Shown: positions 48,702-58,438, counted from the stretch's first letter. The stretch: 64,000 bases of DNA from an uncultured Thalassotalea sp. (GCA_947492575.1 CANLNK010000002.1:711685-775684); one strand, 5' to 3'. Translations and numbers: made by a program. Notes: generated by a model not told the origin, from the sequence alone.

Positions 48702-49532
48702 ATGTACCAAGGCTCAATTTCAGTCATTTTTACTACTTACAACTCTGTCGCGTGGTTAGAGAAAGTCCTGTGGGGTTTTCACTATCAGACGGACAATAAC
48801 TTTGAAGTCATCGTTGCAGATGACGGCTCAAGAGAAGAAACCAAGGAAGCCATTGAGCGGTTCAAGAAAAATACTCATCTTGAAGTGCAACATGTATGGC
48901 AACCAGATGACGGATTCCAAAAATGCCGTATCATGAATAAGGCGCTTAAAGCTGCAAAGGGTGATTACGTATTGTTTACCGACGGTGACTGTATTCCACG
49001 CAACGACTTCGTTGCAGTTCACCGCAAGCATGCAGAGGAAGGTTTCTACCTATCTGGTGGTTATTTCAAATTACCTATGGATATCAGTAAGCGTATCAAT
49101 CGAGCAGATATAGAAACTGGCCGTGCCTTTGATTCTCAATGGTTACTAGATAACGGTTTAAAGAAAACACATAAAATCAGCAAACTTACTGCCAGAGGTT
49201 GGTGGGCTAAGTTTATGAATTCAGTTACACCAACTAATCGCACTTGGAATGGTCACAACGCTTCAGGCTGGAAAAAAGATTTGTTCGATATAAATGGCTT
49301 TGATGAGTCAATGCAATATGGTGGTCAAGACTGTGAGTTGGGCTACCGTCTCCGCCACAATGGAATAAAGGCGAAACAGATTCGCTATAGCGCAATTTGC
49401 GTGCATCTTGATCATGCTCGCGGTTATGTGAATCCAGAAATGCTAGCCAACAGCCGTCGTATCAAGAAGAATACCTTGAGCAACAAGCTCACATTCACTG
49501 AGAACGGTTTAGTTAAGAAGCAATCAAGTTAG
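48702..49532 (+). CDS. Family 2 glycosyltransferase
   Basis: 276 aa GT-A fold. Nucleotide-sugar-binding region SVIFTTYNSVAWLEKVLWG then VIVADDGSREET near residue 42; the metal site is FTDGDC near residue 92; a galactosyltransferase-like C-terminal part has NGHNASGWKKDLFDINGFDE and YGGQDCELGYRLRHNG near residue 208, where many relatives have GGED. No membrane helix, so a cytoplasmic or peripheral enzyme building surface polysaccharide or LPS. No other sugar gene is nearby, so the acceptor is unknown. It sits inside the split ribosomal cluster and is followed by a strong terminator. Confidence 0.85.
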   Translation: MYQGSISVIFTTYNSVAWLEKVLWGFHYQTDNNFEVIVADDGSREETKEAIERFKKNTHLEVQHVWQPDDGFQKCRIMNKALKAAKGDYVLFTDGDCIPRNDFVAVHRKHAEEGFYLSGGYFKLPMDISKRINRADIETGRAFDSQWLLDNGLKKTHKISKLTARGWWAKFMNSVTPTNRTWNGHNASGWKKDLFDINGFDESMQYGGQDCELGYRLRHNGIKAKQIRYSAICVHLDHARGYVNPEMLANSRRIKKNTLSNKLTFTENGLVKKQSS

Positions 49533-49574
49533 TCTAAAGGCTAATCTGTTAACTTGCTCAGAAACAAATATGGA

Positions 49575-49598
49575 GCCCTGCAACGCAGGGCTTTTTTA
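49575..49598 (+). terminator. Terminator after the glycosyltransferase gene
   Basis: Perfect stem GCCCTGC / GCAGGGC with a 3-base loop followed by T6, 43 bases after the stop. Confidence 0.92.
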
Positions 49599-49766
49599 TT
49601 GCCCGTCATTAAAGTTAGTTACTTGTCGCTTTATCGCGAAGAAATATATCAAGACTATTGCTGTAAAAACGCCGATAATAAGCTATCTACTATTTAAAGT
49701 GCCTCGACAAACGTTACTGCTAGTTTATTCGCCCCTAACGACCGAGGCTCGACTGCGGAATTTTCT

Positions 49767-51965
49767 ATGGAAATTAAAGTTAACTTTCTCGATAACTTGA
49801 GATTAGAAGCCAAGTTTGACGACTTCAGCGTTATTGCAGACCAACCCATTCGTTATAAAGGTGATGGTTCGGCACCTAGTCCATTTGATTACTTTCTTGC
49901 CTCCTCTGCCCTTTGTGCCGCTTACTTTGTAAAGGTTTATTGTAACGCCCGCGACATTCCTACGGACAATATCAGACTTTCTCAAAACAATATTGTCGAT
50001 CCAGAAAACCGCTACAACCAGGTATTTCAAATCAATGTTGAACTACCGGACAGTATTTCGGAAAAAGATAAGCAAGGTATTTTGCGTTCAATCGATCGCT
50101 GTACAGTTAAAAAAGTTGTTCAAACGGGTCCTGAGTTTCAGGTAGAAACTGTTGAAAATATCGATGCCGACTCACAGGCAATGATCATGGTATCGCCAGA
50201 TGAGGACACCAGCACATTCATCCTAGGTAAAGATTTACCATTAGAGAAAACCATTGAAAACATGACGGGCATTTTGGAAGAGCTCGGCATGAAGATTGAA
50301 GTGACTTCATGGCGTAATATCGTACCCAATGTTTGGTCGCTTAATATTCGCGACGCTGCCTCTCCTATGTGTTTTACTAATGGTAAGGGTGCAACCAAAG
50401 AAAGTGCACTCTGTTCTGCACTTGGTGAGTTCATAGAACGCTTAAACTGTAATTTCTTTTACAATGATCAGTTCTTTGGTGAAGAGATCGCTAATGCTGA
50501 ATTCGTCCATTACCCGAATGAAAAATGGTTCCCACTTGAGGACGATGACTCACTACCTACCGGTTTGTTAGACGACTACACATTGAGTATCTACAACCCT
50601 GAAGATGAGTTATGCGGCTCTCACTTAATCGACACTAACTCAGGTAACATCGAACGCGGTATCGTTGCTATTCCTTATACACGCCACTCAGACGGCGAAA
50701 CCGTTTACTTTCCGTCAAACCTGATCGAAAACCTGTTCTTAAGCAATGGTATGAGCGCAGGTAACAACCAGCATGAAGCTCAGGTTCAGTGTTTATCTGA
50801 AATCTTTGAGCGCGCCGTAAAGCGCCAAATCATTGAACAAGAAATAGTATTACCTGACGTGCCGCAATCTGTACTGGAAAAATACCCGAATATTTTAGCT
50901 GGTATTCAAGGCTTGGAAGAACAAGGATTCCCAGTGGTTGTGAAAGACGCATCGTTAGGAGGAAAATTCCCAGTAATGTGTGTCACGCTGATGAACCCGC
51001 GTAACGGTGGTGTCTTTGCTTCTTTTGGCGCACATCCAAGTTTTGAAGTTGCACTTGAGCGCAGTTTAACGGAATTACTTCAAGGTAGAAGCTTTGAGGG
51101 TCTTAATGATGTGCCGAAGCCGACTTTTAATAGTATGGCGGTTCAAGAGCCAGAGAACTTTGTGGAACACTTTATCGATTCCACCGGTGTCATTTCTTGG
51201 CGCTTCTTTAGCACTAAGCACGATTACGACTTTGTTGAGTGGGATTTCTCTGGCTCCAATGAAGATGAAAATAATCAACTACTCGCCATCCTTGCTGAAA
51301 TGGGTAAAGAAGTATATGTCGCAAACTTTGACGGATTAACTCCTGATGGTGGCGCAAGCGCTTGTCGAATTCTTGTACCAGACTATTCTGAAATTTATCC
51401 AGTTGAAGATCTCATTTGGGATAATACCAATAAAGCGCTCGAGTATCGCGAGGATATCCTAAATTTACACCGGTTGTCTGAAGACGAACTCATCGATTTG
51501 GTAGAGCGACTAGAGGATAGCCAACTAGATAACTACATCGATATTCGCACCTTAATTGGTATTGAGTTTGATGAGAATACCGTATGGGGCCAACTCACAA
51601 TTATTGAATTGAAGATTCTTATTTACTTAGCTGTTGGCGGTTTGGAGCAAGCGTTTGAGTTGATAGGTGACTTCCTACAATACAATGATAATACCGTTGA
51701 GCGCACTATGTTCTTCCAAGCTGTACACAATACTTTAGAAGTAGCACTAAGTGACGATTTAGACTTTGAGCACTATCAGAATGCACTGACGCGTATGTAT
51801 GGCGAAGAACGTATGGAAGAAGTGATTGGGTTGCTCAATGGTACGCACAACTTCCATGGTTTGACTGAAACCAGTATGGCATTGGAAGGCATTGAACCAC
51901 ATTTACGACTTATCGAAAGCTATAAAAAGCTTCATGCGGCAAGAGCAAAGTTAGCAAATAAATAG
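49767..51965 (+). CDS. OsmC domain / YcaO domain fusion protein
   Basis: 732 aa. An N-terminal OsmC-fold domain (about 1-135; PFDYFLASSALCAAYFVKVYC carries the reactive-Cys position) is fused to a YcaO ATP-dependent cyclodehydratase-like domain (about 165-560) and a helical, TPR-like C-terminus. YcaO ATP-site residues are visible in CSALGEFIERLNCNFF near residue 216 and QVQCLSEIFERAVKRQ near 338. E. coli YcaO (586 aa, no OsmC domain) supports RimO-dependent methylthiolation of ribosomal protein S12; the fused form is a recognised but uncharacterised family. There is no azole-peptide precursor or dehydrogenase gene nearby, so a house-keeping rather than natural-product role is likelier. Confidence 0.85.
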   Translation: MEIKVNFLDNLRLEAKFDDFSVIADQPIRYKGDGSAPSPFDYFLASSALCAAYFVKVYCNARDIPTDNIRLSQNNIVDPENRYNQVFQINVELPDSISEKDKQGILRSIDRCTVKKVVQTGPEFQVETVENIDADSQAMIMVSPDEDTSTFILGKDLPLEKTIENMTGILEELGMKIEVTSWRNIVPNVWSLNIRDAASPMCFTNGKGATKESALCSALGEFIERLNCNFFYNDQFFGEEIANAEFVHYPNEKWFPLEDDDSLPTGLLDDYTLSIYNPEDELCGSHLIDTNSGNIERGIVAIPYTRHSDGETVYFPSNLIENLFLSNGMSAGNNQHEAQVQCLSEIFERAVKRQIIEQEIVLPDVPQSVLEKYPNILAGIQGLEEQGFPVVVKDASLGGKFPVMCVTLMNPRNGGVFASFGAHPSFEVALERSLTELLQGRSFEGLNDVPKPTFNSMAVQEPENFVEHFIDSTGVISWRFFSTKHDYDFVEWDFSGSNEDENNQLLAILAEMGKEVYVANFDGLTPDGGASACRILVPDYSEIYPVEDLIWDNTNKALEYREDILNLHRLSEDELIDLVERLEDSQLDNYIDIRTLIGIEFDENTVWGQLTIIELKILIYLAVGGLEQAFELIGDFLQYNDNTVERTMFFQAVHNTLEVALSDDLDFEHYQNALTRMYGEERMEEVIGLLNGTHNFHGLTETSMALEGIEPHLRLIESYKKLHAARAKLANK

Positions 51966-52006
51966 TGTCTCAATACGTAATGGTATGAGTGATGGAAAGC
52001 TCATTT

Positions 52007-52044
52007 AAAAAAGCGCTCAGTTAAATACTGGGCGCTTTTTTATT
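52007..52044. terminator. Bidirectional terminator between OsmC-YcaO and the 52056 gene
   Basis: Stem GCGCTCAGT / ACTGGGCGC (one mismatch) with A6 before and T6 after, between convergent genes. Confidence 0.9.
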
Positions 52045-52055
52045 TAGCCATCTTT

Positions 52056-52475
52056 TCAGTTTACTTTCGGACGTATTATCGAACGAGCAATATCACCATT
52101 TAGATTACGACTATGAAAACTAAGCAAGTCTTCAAAGTTAAACTCTGTAATCTCAATCGTATTGTCCGCTCTCCAGCGGACGTTAAATTCAGTAGTCTCA
52201 GCATGCCCATCAAGTCGAATTAACACGTTGTGGTTATCAATATTACTTTTCTCTCTGACTACAACTTGAGTTTCCCAATTAGTGGTCGCGCCGCAATTAA
52301 CTATAAGAACTGCAGCTTCGCTTTCTTTATTAGGCGATAGAATAATCTCATGCTCTGTAGTCTCACAGCCAGACATCATTATAAAAGGAAGCAATAACAC
52401 TGGGATTTCAATCAATACTCCTAACCAGAATATTGCTGCACCACCATGCCACAGATACTTAAGTATAGACCCCAT
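52056..52475 (-). CDS. Membrane-anchored hypothetical protein, 139 aa
   Basis: An N-terminal hydrophobic segment (FWLGVLIEIPVLLLPFIMMSGC, about residues 16-37) ends in a Cys that could be a lipobox-like position, although the segment looks more like a membrane helix. The soluble part contains VLIVNCGATTNWETQVVV, a motif seen in several small uncharacterised lipoproteins of the DUF5412 type (CGATT...TQV). Function unknown; the assignment to that group is from memory of the motif only. It is convergent with the OsmC-YcaO gene. Confidence 0.55.
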   Translation of the reverse strand: MGSILKYLWHGGAAIFWLGVLIEIPVLLLPFIMMSGCETTEHEIILSPNKESEAAVLIVNCGATTNWETQVVVREKSNIDNHNVLIRLDGHAETTEFNVRWRADNTIEITEFNFEDLLSFHSRNLNGDIARSIIRPKVN

Positions 52476-52564
52476 AATAACTTCCTTTTAAGCAACAGGT
52501 TCCAGGTTTATGACTGGTTAACAAAGCAGCTCAAAACTGAGTTAGCTACTTTATATACCCTAAC

Positions 52565-53728
52565 TTATATCGCAGGTATCGCTTGTGCTAGCATCGCTTC
52601 TATTTGATCAACAATGGCTTTCACTTCATCCCGTTTCCATTCTTTAATACGGGGGGTATGAATATGCCCGACAGGTAAATTTGGGTTTAATTGATTTCTT
52701 AACACGATACTACGATACGATATTTCGTTAGACAGATAACCGCCCCCACCGCCGTTTACCGATGTTGCTCCGTGAAGCTCATCAAGATTCTTAGCTTCAA
52801 ATTTGCCACGTTTAACCGTTTCGACCTGGTGATTGTCAATCACCTGATACTTACCTGTCGCCTTCTGCATTGCTTTTACCGGCAGCGAAAATTCGACAAA
52901 CTCAGGTCCATTTAGTAATTCACCGCGATAAAATGGTATCAATGGGTTGTCGCTAGTTGCTCCGGTAAAAACGTTTAAGTTACCTGGAGCGTTTGCGCTT
53001 CTTCTAAGACCTGGAAAGCGCTCAAGATCAAAGTCAGTGCGCCCCATGCTGATCGTGGCAATCATGTCTACGTCGCTAAAATGCTCTGCTAACATGGTTT
53101 CGATCATCCCTTGGTCAAAATCAGCAAAACGAACTGGGATCATCATGGCTTGAACTTCAGCTGTTTGACCATCGATCTCAACAACCTTGTTGTCAAACAT
53201 CATAGCGGCAATACCTGATGGGTTTGACTGGGCAATATTTCGGTCGAGGAAGAACGGATCAAACCCTGTCACCAATATCTTTTTATCTGTCTTTTGAGTA
53301 AACGATGTTTGGCCATAACCACGCGAGGCTAGTTCGAACGCAAACATTAACCTTGCCTGTTCTTGATTATCTAAAGCGCGAAAGACGAGGTTCCCTCTAA
53401 TTAATTTCGCCATTTGTAAACGAACCCAATACAAAGCCCGATCATCATAGCTTTGGGATGATTGAATTTGCTCAATAGCATTGCTGAAGATCGCCTTGCC
53501 CTCTGCAACTAGCGCTTGCTCTAGCAAGACGCTAGAGCTCACTGAAGCCAATTTTCGCTCAAATGCCTCGAGCTCAGCAGAGAATAAATTAGTAACCTTG
53601 GGCATTGCCTTTTGAGCTTTGGCAATACGAGATTCTTCAACAGATAAGTAGGTAGTTGATTTTGCCAATACCTGTGAACTTGTCAGGCATAAAGCAAGGC
53701 TTGATGCAGCAGCGAATAATAATTTCAT
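52565..53728 (-). CDS. Secreted pyroglutamyl-peptidase-like protein (C15 fold) with Ser at the Cys position
   Basis: 387 aa. A signal peptide (about 1-22, ending SSQVLAKS) and a helical region (to about 140) precede a peptidase C15-like domain: ILVTGFDPFFLDRNIAQSNPSG near residue 150. The catalytic Glu is kept in FDLERFPG near residue 236 and the His in VGHIHTPRI near 355, but the nucleophile position in GGYLSNEISYRS (residue 333) is Ser where classical pyroglutamyl peptidase I has Cys (AGxxxCN). It may be an active Ser variant, a different hydrolase or inactive. Secretion is also unusual for C15, whose best-known members are cytoplasmic. Confidence 0.7.
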   Translation of the reverse strand: MKLLFAAASSLALCLTSSQVLAKSTTYLSVEESRIAKAQKAMPKVTNLFSAELEAFERKLASVSSSVLLEQALVAEGKAIFSNAIEQIQSSQSYDDRALYWVRLQMAKLIRGNLVFRALDNQEQARLMFAFELASRGYGQTSFTQKTDKKILVTGFDPFFLDRNIAQSNPSGIAAMMFDNKVVEIDGQTAEVQAMMIPVRFADFDQGMIETMLAEHFSDVDMIATISMGRTDFDLERFPGLRRSANAPGNLNVFTGATSDNPLIPFYRGELLNGPEFVEFSLPVKAMQKATGKYQVIDNHQVETVKRGKFEAKNLDELHGATSVNGGGGGYLSNEISYRSIVLRNQLNPNLPVGHIHTPRIKEWKRDEVKAIVDQIEAMLAQAIPAI

Positions 53729-53965
53729 AATTGACTAAAAAGAACTAATTAAAGGGAGTAGTTAAAGACTATAACAAGTTACTAATATCAATAAAGGCTG
53801 TTGCCAAAATTTAGCGCTTACTCAACAGTTTCTTGAGTCAAGCAGCAAAGATCCTGCAGGAGAACTTAATTTTCCGACCTATAAAATCTAACTTTCCGAG
53901 GCAACGAGTCAACATTATCGCTTCAAGTCTTCCTGACCACTAATGAGCGATGGAACTGATAGGAT

Positions 53966-54778
53966 TTATTCCACAGTAAAGCGGTTGTCACTGCGAATAT
54001 ATAACAATGACTCTTGAAGTATTTCCATTGAGTGCTTGAAAGGCCCTTTCGATCCAAAATAACTGCCAATATCTATTTGCTCTGGTGTATTCAATTCTGT
54101 GTTGGTGTAGTTGGCACTCCCAGAGATTAAGACAGCCCTAAACTCTTTTCCGCTATTATTCAAATCCACTTTGATACCAGCAGGAAGCTTGAACATTTTT
54201 CCGCCAAGCTCGTCTGCTTCAGTGCTACCCCATAACAAAGTTTCTTCAATACCCTGAAGATTAATGCGCTTTTCCCACACCATATTTGAATACGATAAGT
54301 TAAGCGCAGCTTCACCATTATTAAAGGCCTGCTTTGCTGGTTTTACTAAATAAGGCCCTTTATCGATCTCTAAATATATTAAGTTGCTATCGCCTTTGGC
54401 CGCTGTAATATGATTTTCACCAGCTGGCTGTGTCCAGAACGAACCTTTTGGCATCCAAGTTAACGCAGCACTGGAATCGTCGTTGTGTATTTGGCCATGA
54501 ATCACAACACCACGATAAGAAATGTTGTGTATATGAGGAGGAGAAGAGAAGCCTTTATTGAATCTCACTAGCATACCAGTCGCGACATCTACCGTTCTAT
54601 CACCCCAAAGGTTTGCAGCGCCAGGGCTTTTATCTCCGCGCAAAGGGTTCAGATATCCCCACTTAATTTCGCTCGATTTGACCAACTCAAAGTTACTCTC
54701 GTTGGCGCTTAATTCTGGAGTCCAACTTGATAACGTCAAAGCGAAAGTCGATAAGAGTTTTGCGGCGTAGAGTTTCAT
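53966..54778 (-). CDS. DUF4437 cupin-domain protein, secreted
   Basis: 270 aa. A signal peptide (about 1-26, ending PELSAN) is followed by two cupin halves: the first near residues 70-130 (GMLVRFNKGFSSPPHIHNISYRGVVIHG with His metal-ligand candidates), the second near 185-255 (GGKMFKLPAGIKVDLNNSG, AVLISGSANYTN). This matches the DUF4437 group of bicupins with no known reaction. The second half lacks the His cluster, so only the first may bind metal. Minus strand, behind the S10 terminator and a tandem repeat. Confidence 0.75.
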   Translation of the reverse strand: MKLYAAKLLSTFALTLSSWTPELSANESNFELVKSSEIKWGYLNPLRGDKSPGAANLWGDRTVDVATGMLVRFNKGFSSPPHIHNISYRGVVIHGQIHNDDSSAALTWMPKGSFWTQPAGENHITAAKGDSNLIYLEIDKGPYLVKPAKQAFNNGEAALNLSYSNMVWEKRINLQGIEETLLWGSTEADELGGKMFKLPAGIKVDLNNSGKEFRAVLISGSANYTNTELNTPEQIDIGSYFGSKGPFKHSMEILQESLLYIRSDNRFTVE

Positions 54779-54878
54779 GCTTAAACCAAGTTAGTGAGTC
54801 TCCCTGTACTCTACTGTATTTGGTTTATATTAATAAACAGGATAAAAGTGGAAACACTTTCAATTATTTTTAGAAAAT

Positions 54879-54942
54879 AAAGTGAAGTTGATCGGTAGTT
54901 GTTTGAAAAGAAAGTGAAGTTGATCGGTAGTTGTTTGAAAAG
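54879..54942. repeat. Perfect tandem repeat, 2 x 32 bp plus partial third
   Basis: A 32-base unit beginning AAAGTGAAGTTGATCGG is repeated perfectly at 54879-54910 and 54911-54942; the following AAAGTGATGTTTGAT is a degenerate start of a third copy. It lies in the gap between the DUF4437 gene and the S10-operon terminator, near the border of the cluster split. Confidence 0.9.
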
Positions 54943-54997
54943 AAAGTGATGTTTGATGGAAGAATACTAAGTTCAGATCGTATAAAAGTGCAGGCAA

Positions 54998-55046
54998 TAA
55001 AAAAGCCCCACTACATTTACCAAAGGTAAAGCAGCGAGGCTTTTTT
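54998..55046. terminator. Terminator of the S10 operon (after rpsQ)
   Basis: A long hairpin with inner stem TTTACC / GGTAAA and outer stem AAAAAAGCC / GGCTTTTTT lies 32 bases after the rpsQ stop and has U-runs in both directions. It separates the S10 half from the foreign genes. Confidence 0.85.
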
Positions 55047-55078
55047 AATCGTTACTTTCGTATGTTAGAAAATGCTAA

Positions 55079-55327
55079 TTAAGCTTTTTCTACAACGTCT
55101 ACCAATGTCCAAGACTTAGACTTAGAAATTGGAGCACATTCGCGAATAGTAACTACGTCGCCCATGTTACATACGTTTGCTTCATCGTGCGCTTTCAACT
55201 TAGTTGAACGCGTAATGAATTTACCGTAGATAGGGTGCTTAACACGACGCTCAATCAAAACTGTGATCGACTTGTCCATTTTGTCGCTAACTACGCGACC
55301 TTGTAATGTACGGATTTTATCAGTCAT
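55079..55327 (-). CDS. rpsQ: 30S ribosomal protein S17
   Basis: 82 aa, E. coli 84 aa. [20 protein letters not shown] start and [27 protein letters not shown]. Last gene of the S10 operon; its start overlaps the rpmC stop by one base. Normally followed by rplN; here followed by a terminator and unrelated genes. Confidence 0.97.
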   Translation of the reverse strand: MTDKIRTLQGRVVSDKMDKSITVLIERRVKHPIYGKFITRSTKLKAHDEANVCNMGDVVTIRECAPISKSKSWTLVDVVEKA

Positions 55328-55518
55328 TACGCACCTGCCTTCTCAGTGATGATTGTTTTAACGCGTGCAATGTTGCGACGCACTGTACGTAGCATGTGAG
55401 TTTGAGCTAACTGACCAGTACTTGCTTGCATACGTAAGTTGAATTGCTCACGTAATAAATTAAGTAGTTCAGCATTTAACTCTTCAATGCTTTTTTCTTT
55501 AAGTTCGCTAGCTTTCAT
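55327..55518 (-). CDS. rpmC: 50S ribosomal protein L29
   Basis: 63 aa, E. coli length. [20 protein letters not shown] start and [20 protein letters not shown]. Binds at the tunnel exit beside L23. Overlaps rplP and rpsQ by one base each, implying translational coupling. Confidence 0.97.
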   Translation of the reverse strand: MKASELKEKSIEELNAELLNLLREQFNLRMQASTGQLAQTHMLRTVRRNIARVKTIITEKAGA

Positions 55519-55931
55519 TACATCACCGTTCTAGTTACGAAGGTTGTTTTGAACGGAAGTTTAGCTGCTGCTAAAGCAAATGCTTCGCGTGCTAAATCTT
55601 CAGATACACCTTCCATTTCATAAAGAACACGACCAGGTAGAATTTGACATACCCAGTATTCTACAGAACCTTTACCTTTACCCATACGAACCTCAAGAGG
55701 CTTCTTGGTAATTGGCTTGTCTGGGAATACGCGGATCCAGATTTTACCTTGACGCTTAACGTGACGTGTCATCGCACGACGAGCTGCTTCGATTTGACGA
55801 GCAGTCATACGACCACGCTCAACAGATTTCAAACCGTAAGTACCGAAGCTAACTGTGCTACCAGTGTGTGCAAGACCACGGTTACGCAGTTTCATTTGCT
55901 TACGGAATTTAGTACGTTTTGGTTGTAACAT
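55518..55931 (-). CDS. rplP: 50S ribosomal protein L16
   Basis: 137 aa (E. coli 136). [20 protein letters not shown] start and [40 protein letters not shown], placing it at the A-site tRNA contact. Ten bases after rpsC. Confidence 0.98.
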   Translation of the reverse strand: MLQPKRTKFRKQMKLRNRGLAHTGSTVSFGTYGLKSVERGRMTARQIEAARRAMTRHVKRQGKIWIRVFPDKPITKKPLEVRMGKGKGSVEYWVCQILPGRVLYEMEGVSEDLAREAFALAAAKLPFKTTFVTRTVM

Positions 55932-55941
55932 TACTTAACTC

Positions 55942-56634
55942 CTACTTGCTCTTGCGGTTGTTGCGCTTCTTAGGCTTAGCTGGTGCTTCAACCTGTGCAG
56001 GCATACCACCGATAACTTCACCTTTGAAGATCCACACTTTGATACCGATAGTACCGTAAGTTGTTTCACCACGCGCAGTTGCGTAATCAATGTCAGCACG
56101 TAAAGTGTGTAATGGAACACGACCTTCACGGTACCACTCAGAACGAGCGATATCAGCGCCGCCTAAACGACCGCTAACTTCAACTTTGATACCTTTAGCA
56201 CCTAAACGCATAGCGTTTTGTACTGCACGCTTCATAGCGCGACGGAACATTACACGACGCTCTAATTGGCTTGCGATGCTGTCAGCAACTAATTGTGCAT
56301 CCATCTCTGGCTTACGTACTTCTGCAATGTTGATTTGCGCAGGTACACCAGCGATTTTAGATACGTGTAAACGTAATTTTTCTACGTCTTCACCTTTCTT
56401 ACCGATAACAACACCAGGACGAGCTGTGTGAATTGTTACACGGATAGATTTAGCTGGACGCTCAATTACGATTTTTGATAACGAAGCACGCTTAAGTTTT
56501 TCAGTTAAGTACTGACGAACTAAGTGATCGCCGTGTAAGTTATCAGCAAACTCTTTAGTGCTTGCGAACCATGTAGACGCGAAAGGTTTTGTGATACCTA
56601 AGCGAATACCGGTAGGATGTACTTTTTGACCCAT
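55942..56634 (-). CDS. rpsC: 30S ribosomal protein S3
   Basis: 230 aa (E. coli 233). [20 protein letters not shown] start, KH domain [19 protein letters not shown] near residue 75, and C-terminal [13 protein letters not shown]. Part of the mRNA entry helicase site. Eleven bases after rplV. Confidence 0.98.
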   Translation of the reverse strand: MGQKVHPTGIRLGITKPFASTWFASTKEFADNLHGDHLVRQYLTEKLKRASLSKIVIERPAKSIRVTIHTARPGVVIGKKGEDVEKLRLHVSKIAGVPAQINIAEVRKPEMDAQLVADSIASQLERRVMFRRAMKRAVQNAMRLGAKGIKVEVSGRLGGADIARSEWYREGRVPLHTLRADIDYATARGETTYGTIGIKVWIFKGEVIGGMPAQVEAPAKPKKRNNRKSK

Positions 56635-56645
56635 ACTAATATCTC

Positions 56646-56978
56646 CTAGCTATCAGCAACAATCACAGTGATGTGACTTGTGCGCTTAAGGATACGATCC
56701 GCGCGACCTTTCGCACGAGGCTTAATACGTTTCATCGTAGGACCATCGTCAACCATAATAGTTTTAACGAATAATTCATCGATGTCTGCACCTTCGTTGT
56801 GCTCTGCGTTAGCAATCGCTGAGTTTAGAACTTTCTTAACTAAAACAGCAGCTGATTTGTTGCTGTATTCTAAGATTTCTAAAGCTTTCTCAACGTGTAA
56901 ACCACGGATTTGGTCTACAACTAGACGTGCTTTTTGAGCAGAACCACGGGCAAATTTATGTTTAGCAATAGCTTCCAT
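56646..56978 (-). CDS. rplV: 50S ribosomal protein L22
   Basis: 110 aa, E. coli length. Contains [25 protein letters not shown] and the tunnel-lining loop [20 protein letters not shown], the macrolide-resistance hot spot in other species; the loop looks normal here. Eleven bases after rpsS. Confidence 0.98.
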   Translation of the reverse strand: MEAIAKHKFARGSAQKARLVVDQIRGLHVEKALEILEYSNKSAAVLVKKVLNSAIANAEHNEGADIDELFVKTIMVDDGPTMKRIKPRAKGRADRILKRTSHITVIVADS

Positions 56979-56989
56979 TTAACTTCCCC

Positions 56990-57283
<294 letters not shown>

Positions 57284-57299
57284 TTAATAACTAGTACTA

Positions 57300-58124
57300 T
57301 TACTTAGTACGACGACGTACGATGAACTTATCAGTACGCTTGTTCTTACGAGTCTTGTAACCCTTAGTAGGTACACCCCAAGGTGATACTGGGTGACGAC
57401 CACCTGAAGTACGACCTTCACCACCACCGTGTGGGTGATCAACTGGGTTCATCGCCACACCACGTACGGTTGGGCGAACACCACGCCAGCGCGAAGCACC
57501 AGCTTTACCAAGAGAACGTAACATGTGTTCTGCGTTACCGATTTCACCTAAAGTTGCACGACATTCCGCTTCAACTTTACGCATTTCGCCTGAACGAAGA
57601 CGTAGAGTTACGTAAGCGCCGTCTTTAGCAACTAATTGTGCATAAGTACCAGCAGCACGCGCGATTTGAGCACCTTTACCAGGCTTCAATTCGATTGCGT
57701 GAATTACACTACCAAGAGGCATGTTGCGAAGTGGCAACGTGTTACCTGCTTTGATAGGTGCATCAACACCAGACTGGATTGAATCGCCAGCTTTAACACC
57801 TTTTGGTGCTAAGATGTAACGACGCTCACCGTCTGCGTATAATACTAAAGCGATGTTTGCGCTACGGTTTGGATCATATTCCAAACGCTCAACTTTCGCA
57901 GGGATACCGTCTTTAGTACGCTTAAAGTCAATTACGCGATAGTGATGCTTGTGACCACCACCAACGTGACGAACTGTAATACGACCAGTGTTGTTACGAC
58001 CACCAGACTTAGAGTTTTTCTCTAATAGTGGAGCGTAAGGCTTACCTTTGTATAAGTCCGGGTTAACCACTTTAACAACGTGGCGACGACCCGGAGAAGT
58101 TGGTTTACATTTAACAACAGCCAT
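57300..58124 (-). CDS. rplB: 50S ribosomal protein L2
   Basis: 274 aa (E. coli 273). [20 protein letters not shown] start and the highly conserved [20 protein letters not shown] near residue 225, which includes the His important for peptidyl transfer. Eleven bases after rplW. Confidence 0.99.
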   Translation of the reverse strand: MAVVKCKPTSPGRRHVVKVVNPDLYKGKPYAPLLEKNSKSGGRNNTGRITVRHVGGGHKHHYRVIDFKRTKDGIPAKVERLEYDPNRSANIALVLYADGERRYILAPKGVKAGDSIQSGVDAPIKAGNTLPLRNMPLGSVIHAIELKPGKGAQIARAAGTYAQLVAKDGAYVTLRLRSGEMRKVEAECRATLGEIGNAEHMLRSLGKAGASRWRGVRPTVRGVAMNPVDHPHGGGEGRTSGGRHPVSPWGVPTKGYKTRKNKRTDKFIVRRRTK

Positions 58125-58135
58125 TTGTACTTCTC

Positions 58136-58438
58136 CTATGCTTCTGCGCCAACGAAGTCGATGTCGCTACCTTCAGCAAGAGTAACGTACGCTTTTTTCC
58201 AGTCGCTACGACGACCAAAACGAGCACCTGTACGCTTAGTTTTACCCTTAACATTTAGTGTACGAACACCGTCAACTTTAACTTCGAAAAGTTGTTCAAC
58301 AGCAGCTTTGATTTCAGCTTTAGTTGCAGTAGTAGCAACTTTGAAAACAACAGTGTTGTTTGCTTCAGCAGCCATTGTTGCTTTTTCAGAAATGTTTGGT
58401 GCTAAAAGCACCTTCAATAAACGTTCTTCGTTCATCAT
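58136..58438 (-). CDS. rplW: 50S ribosomal protein L23
   Basis: 100 aa, E. coli length. [20 protein letters not shown] start and [20 protein letters not shown] end. Docking site for trigger factor and SRP at the tunnel exit. Its ATG overlaps the rplD stop by four bases (ATGA); a second ATG is one codon in. Confidence 0.97.
   Translation of the reverse strand: MMNEERLLKVLLAPNISEKATMAAEANNTVVFKVATTATKAEIKAAVEQLFEVKVDGVRTLNVKGKTKRTGARFGRRSDWKKAYVTLAEGSDIDFVGAEA

Larger units (their letters stand above)
48088..54997. other. Interruption of the S10-spc ribosomal cluster (about 6.9 kb, six genes)
   Basis: Between the spc promoter and the terminator of the S10 operon lie six genes unrelated to ribosome structure, in mixed orientation (-,+,+,-,-,-). 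In most proteobacteria rpsQ and rplN are separated by at most a few hundred bases. No integrase, transposase, inverted-repeat ends or tRNA was found at the borders, so rearrangement rather than a mobile element is likely. Confidence 0.8.

Noticed and set aside
49767..51965. Azole-containing peptide (RiPP) biosynthetic cluster around the YcaO gene
   Set aside because: No precursor peptide, dehydrogenase, E1-like partner or transporter lies beside it, and the OsmC-YcaO architecture is that of a separate group.
48088..54997. Prophage, integron or IS insertion as cause of the ribosomal split
   Set aside because: No integrase, transposase, phage gene, terminal inverted repeats, target-site duplication or tRNA was found at the borders.
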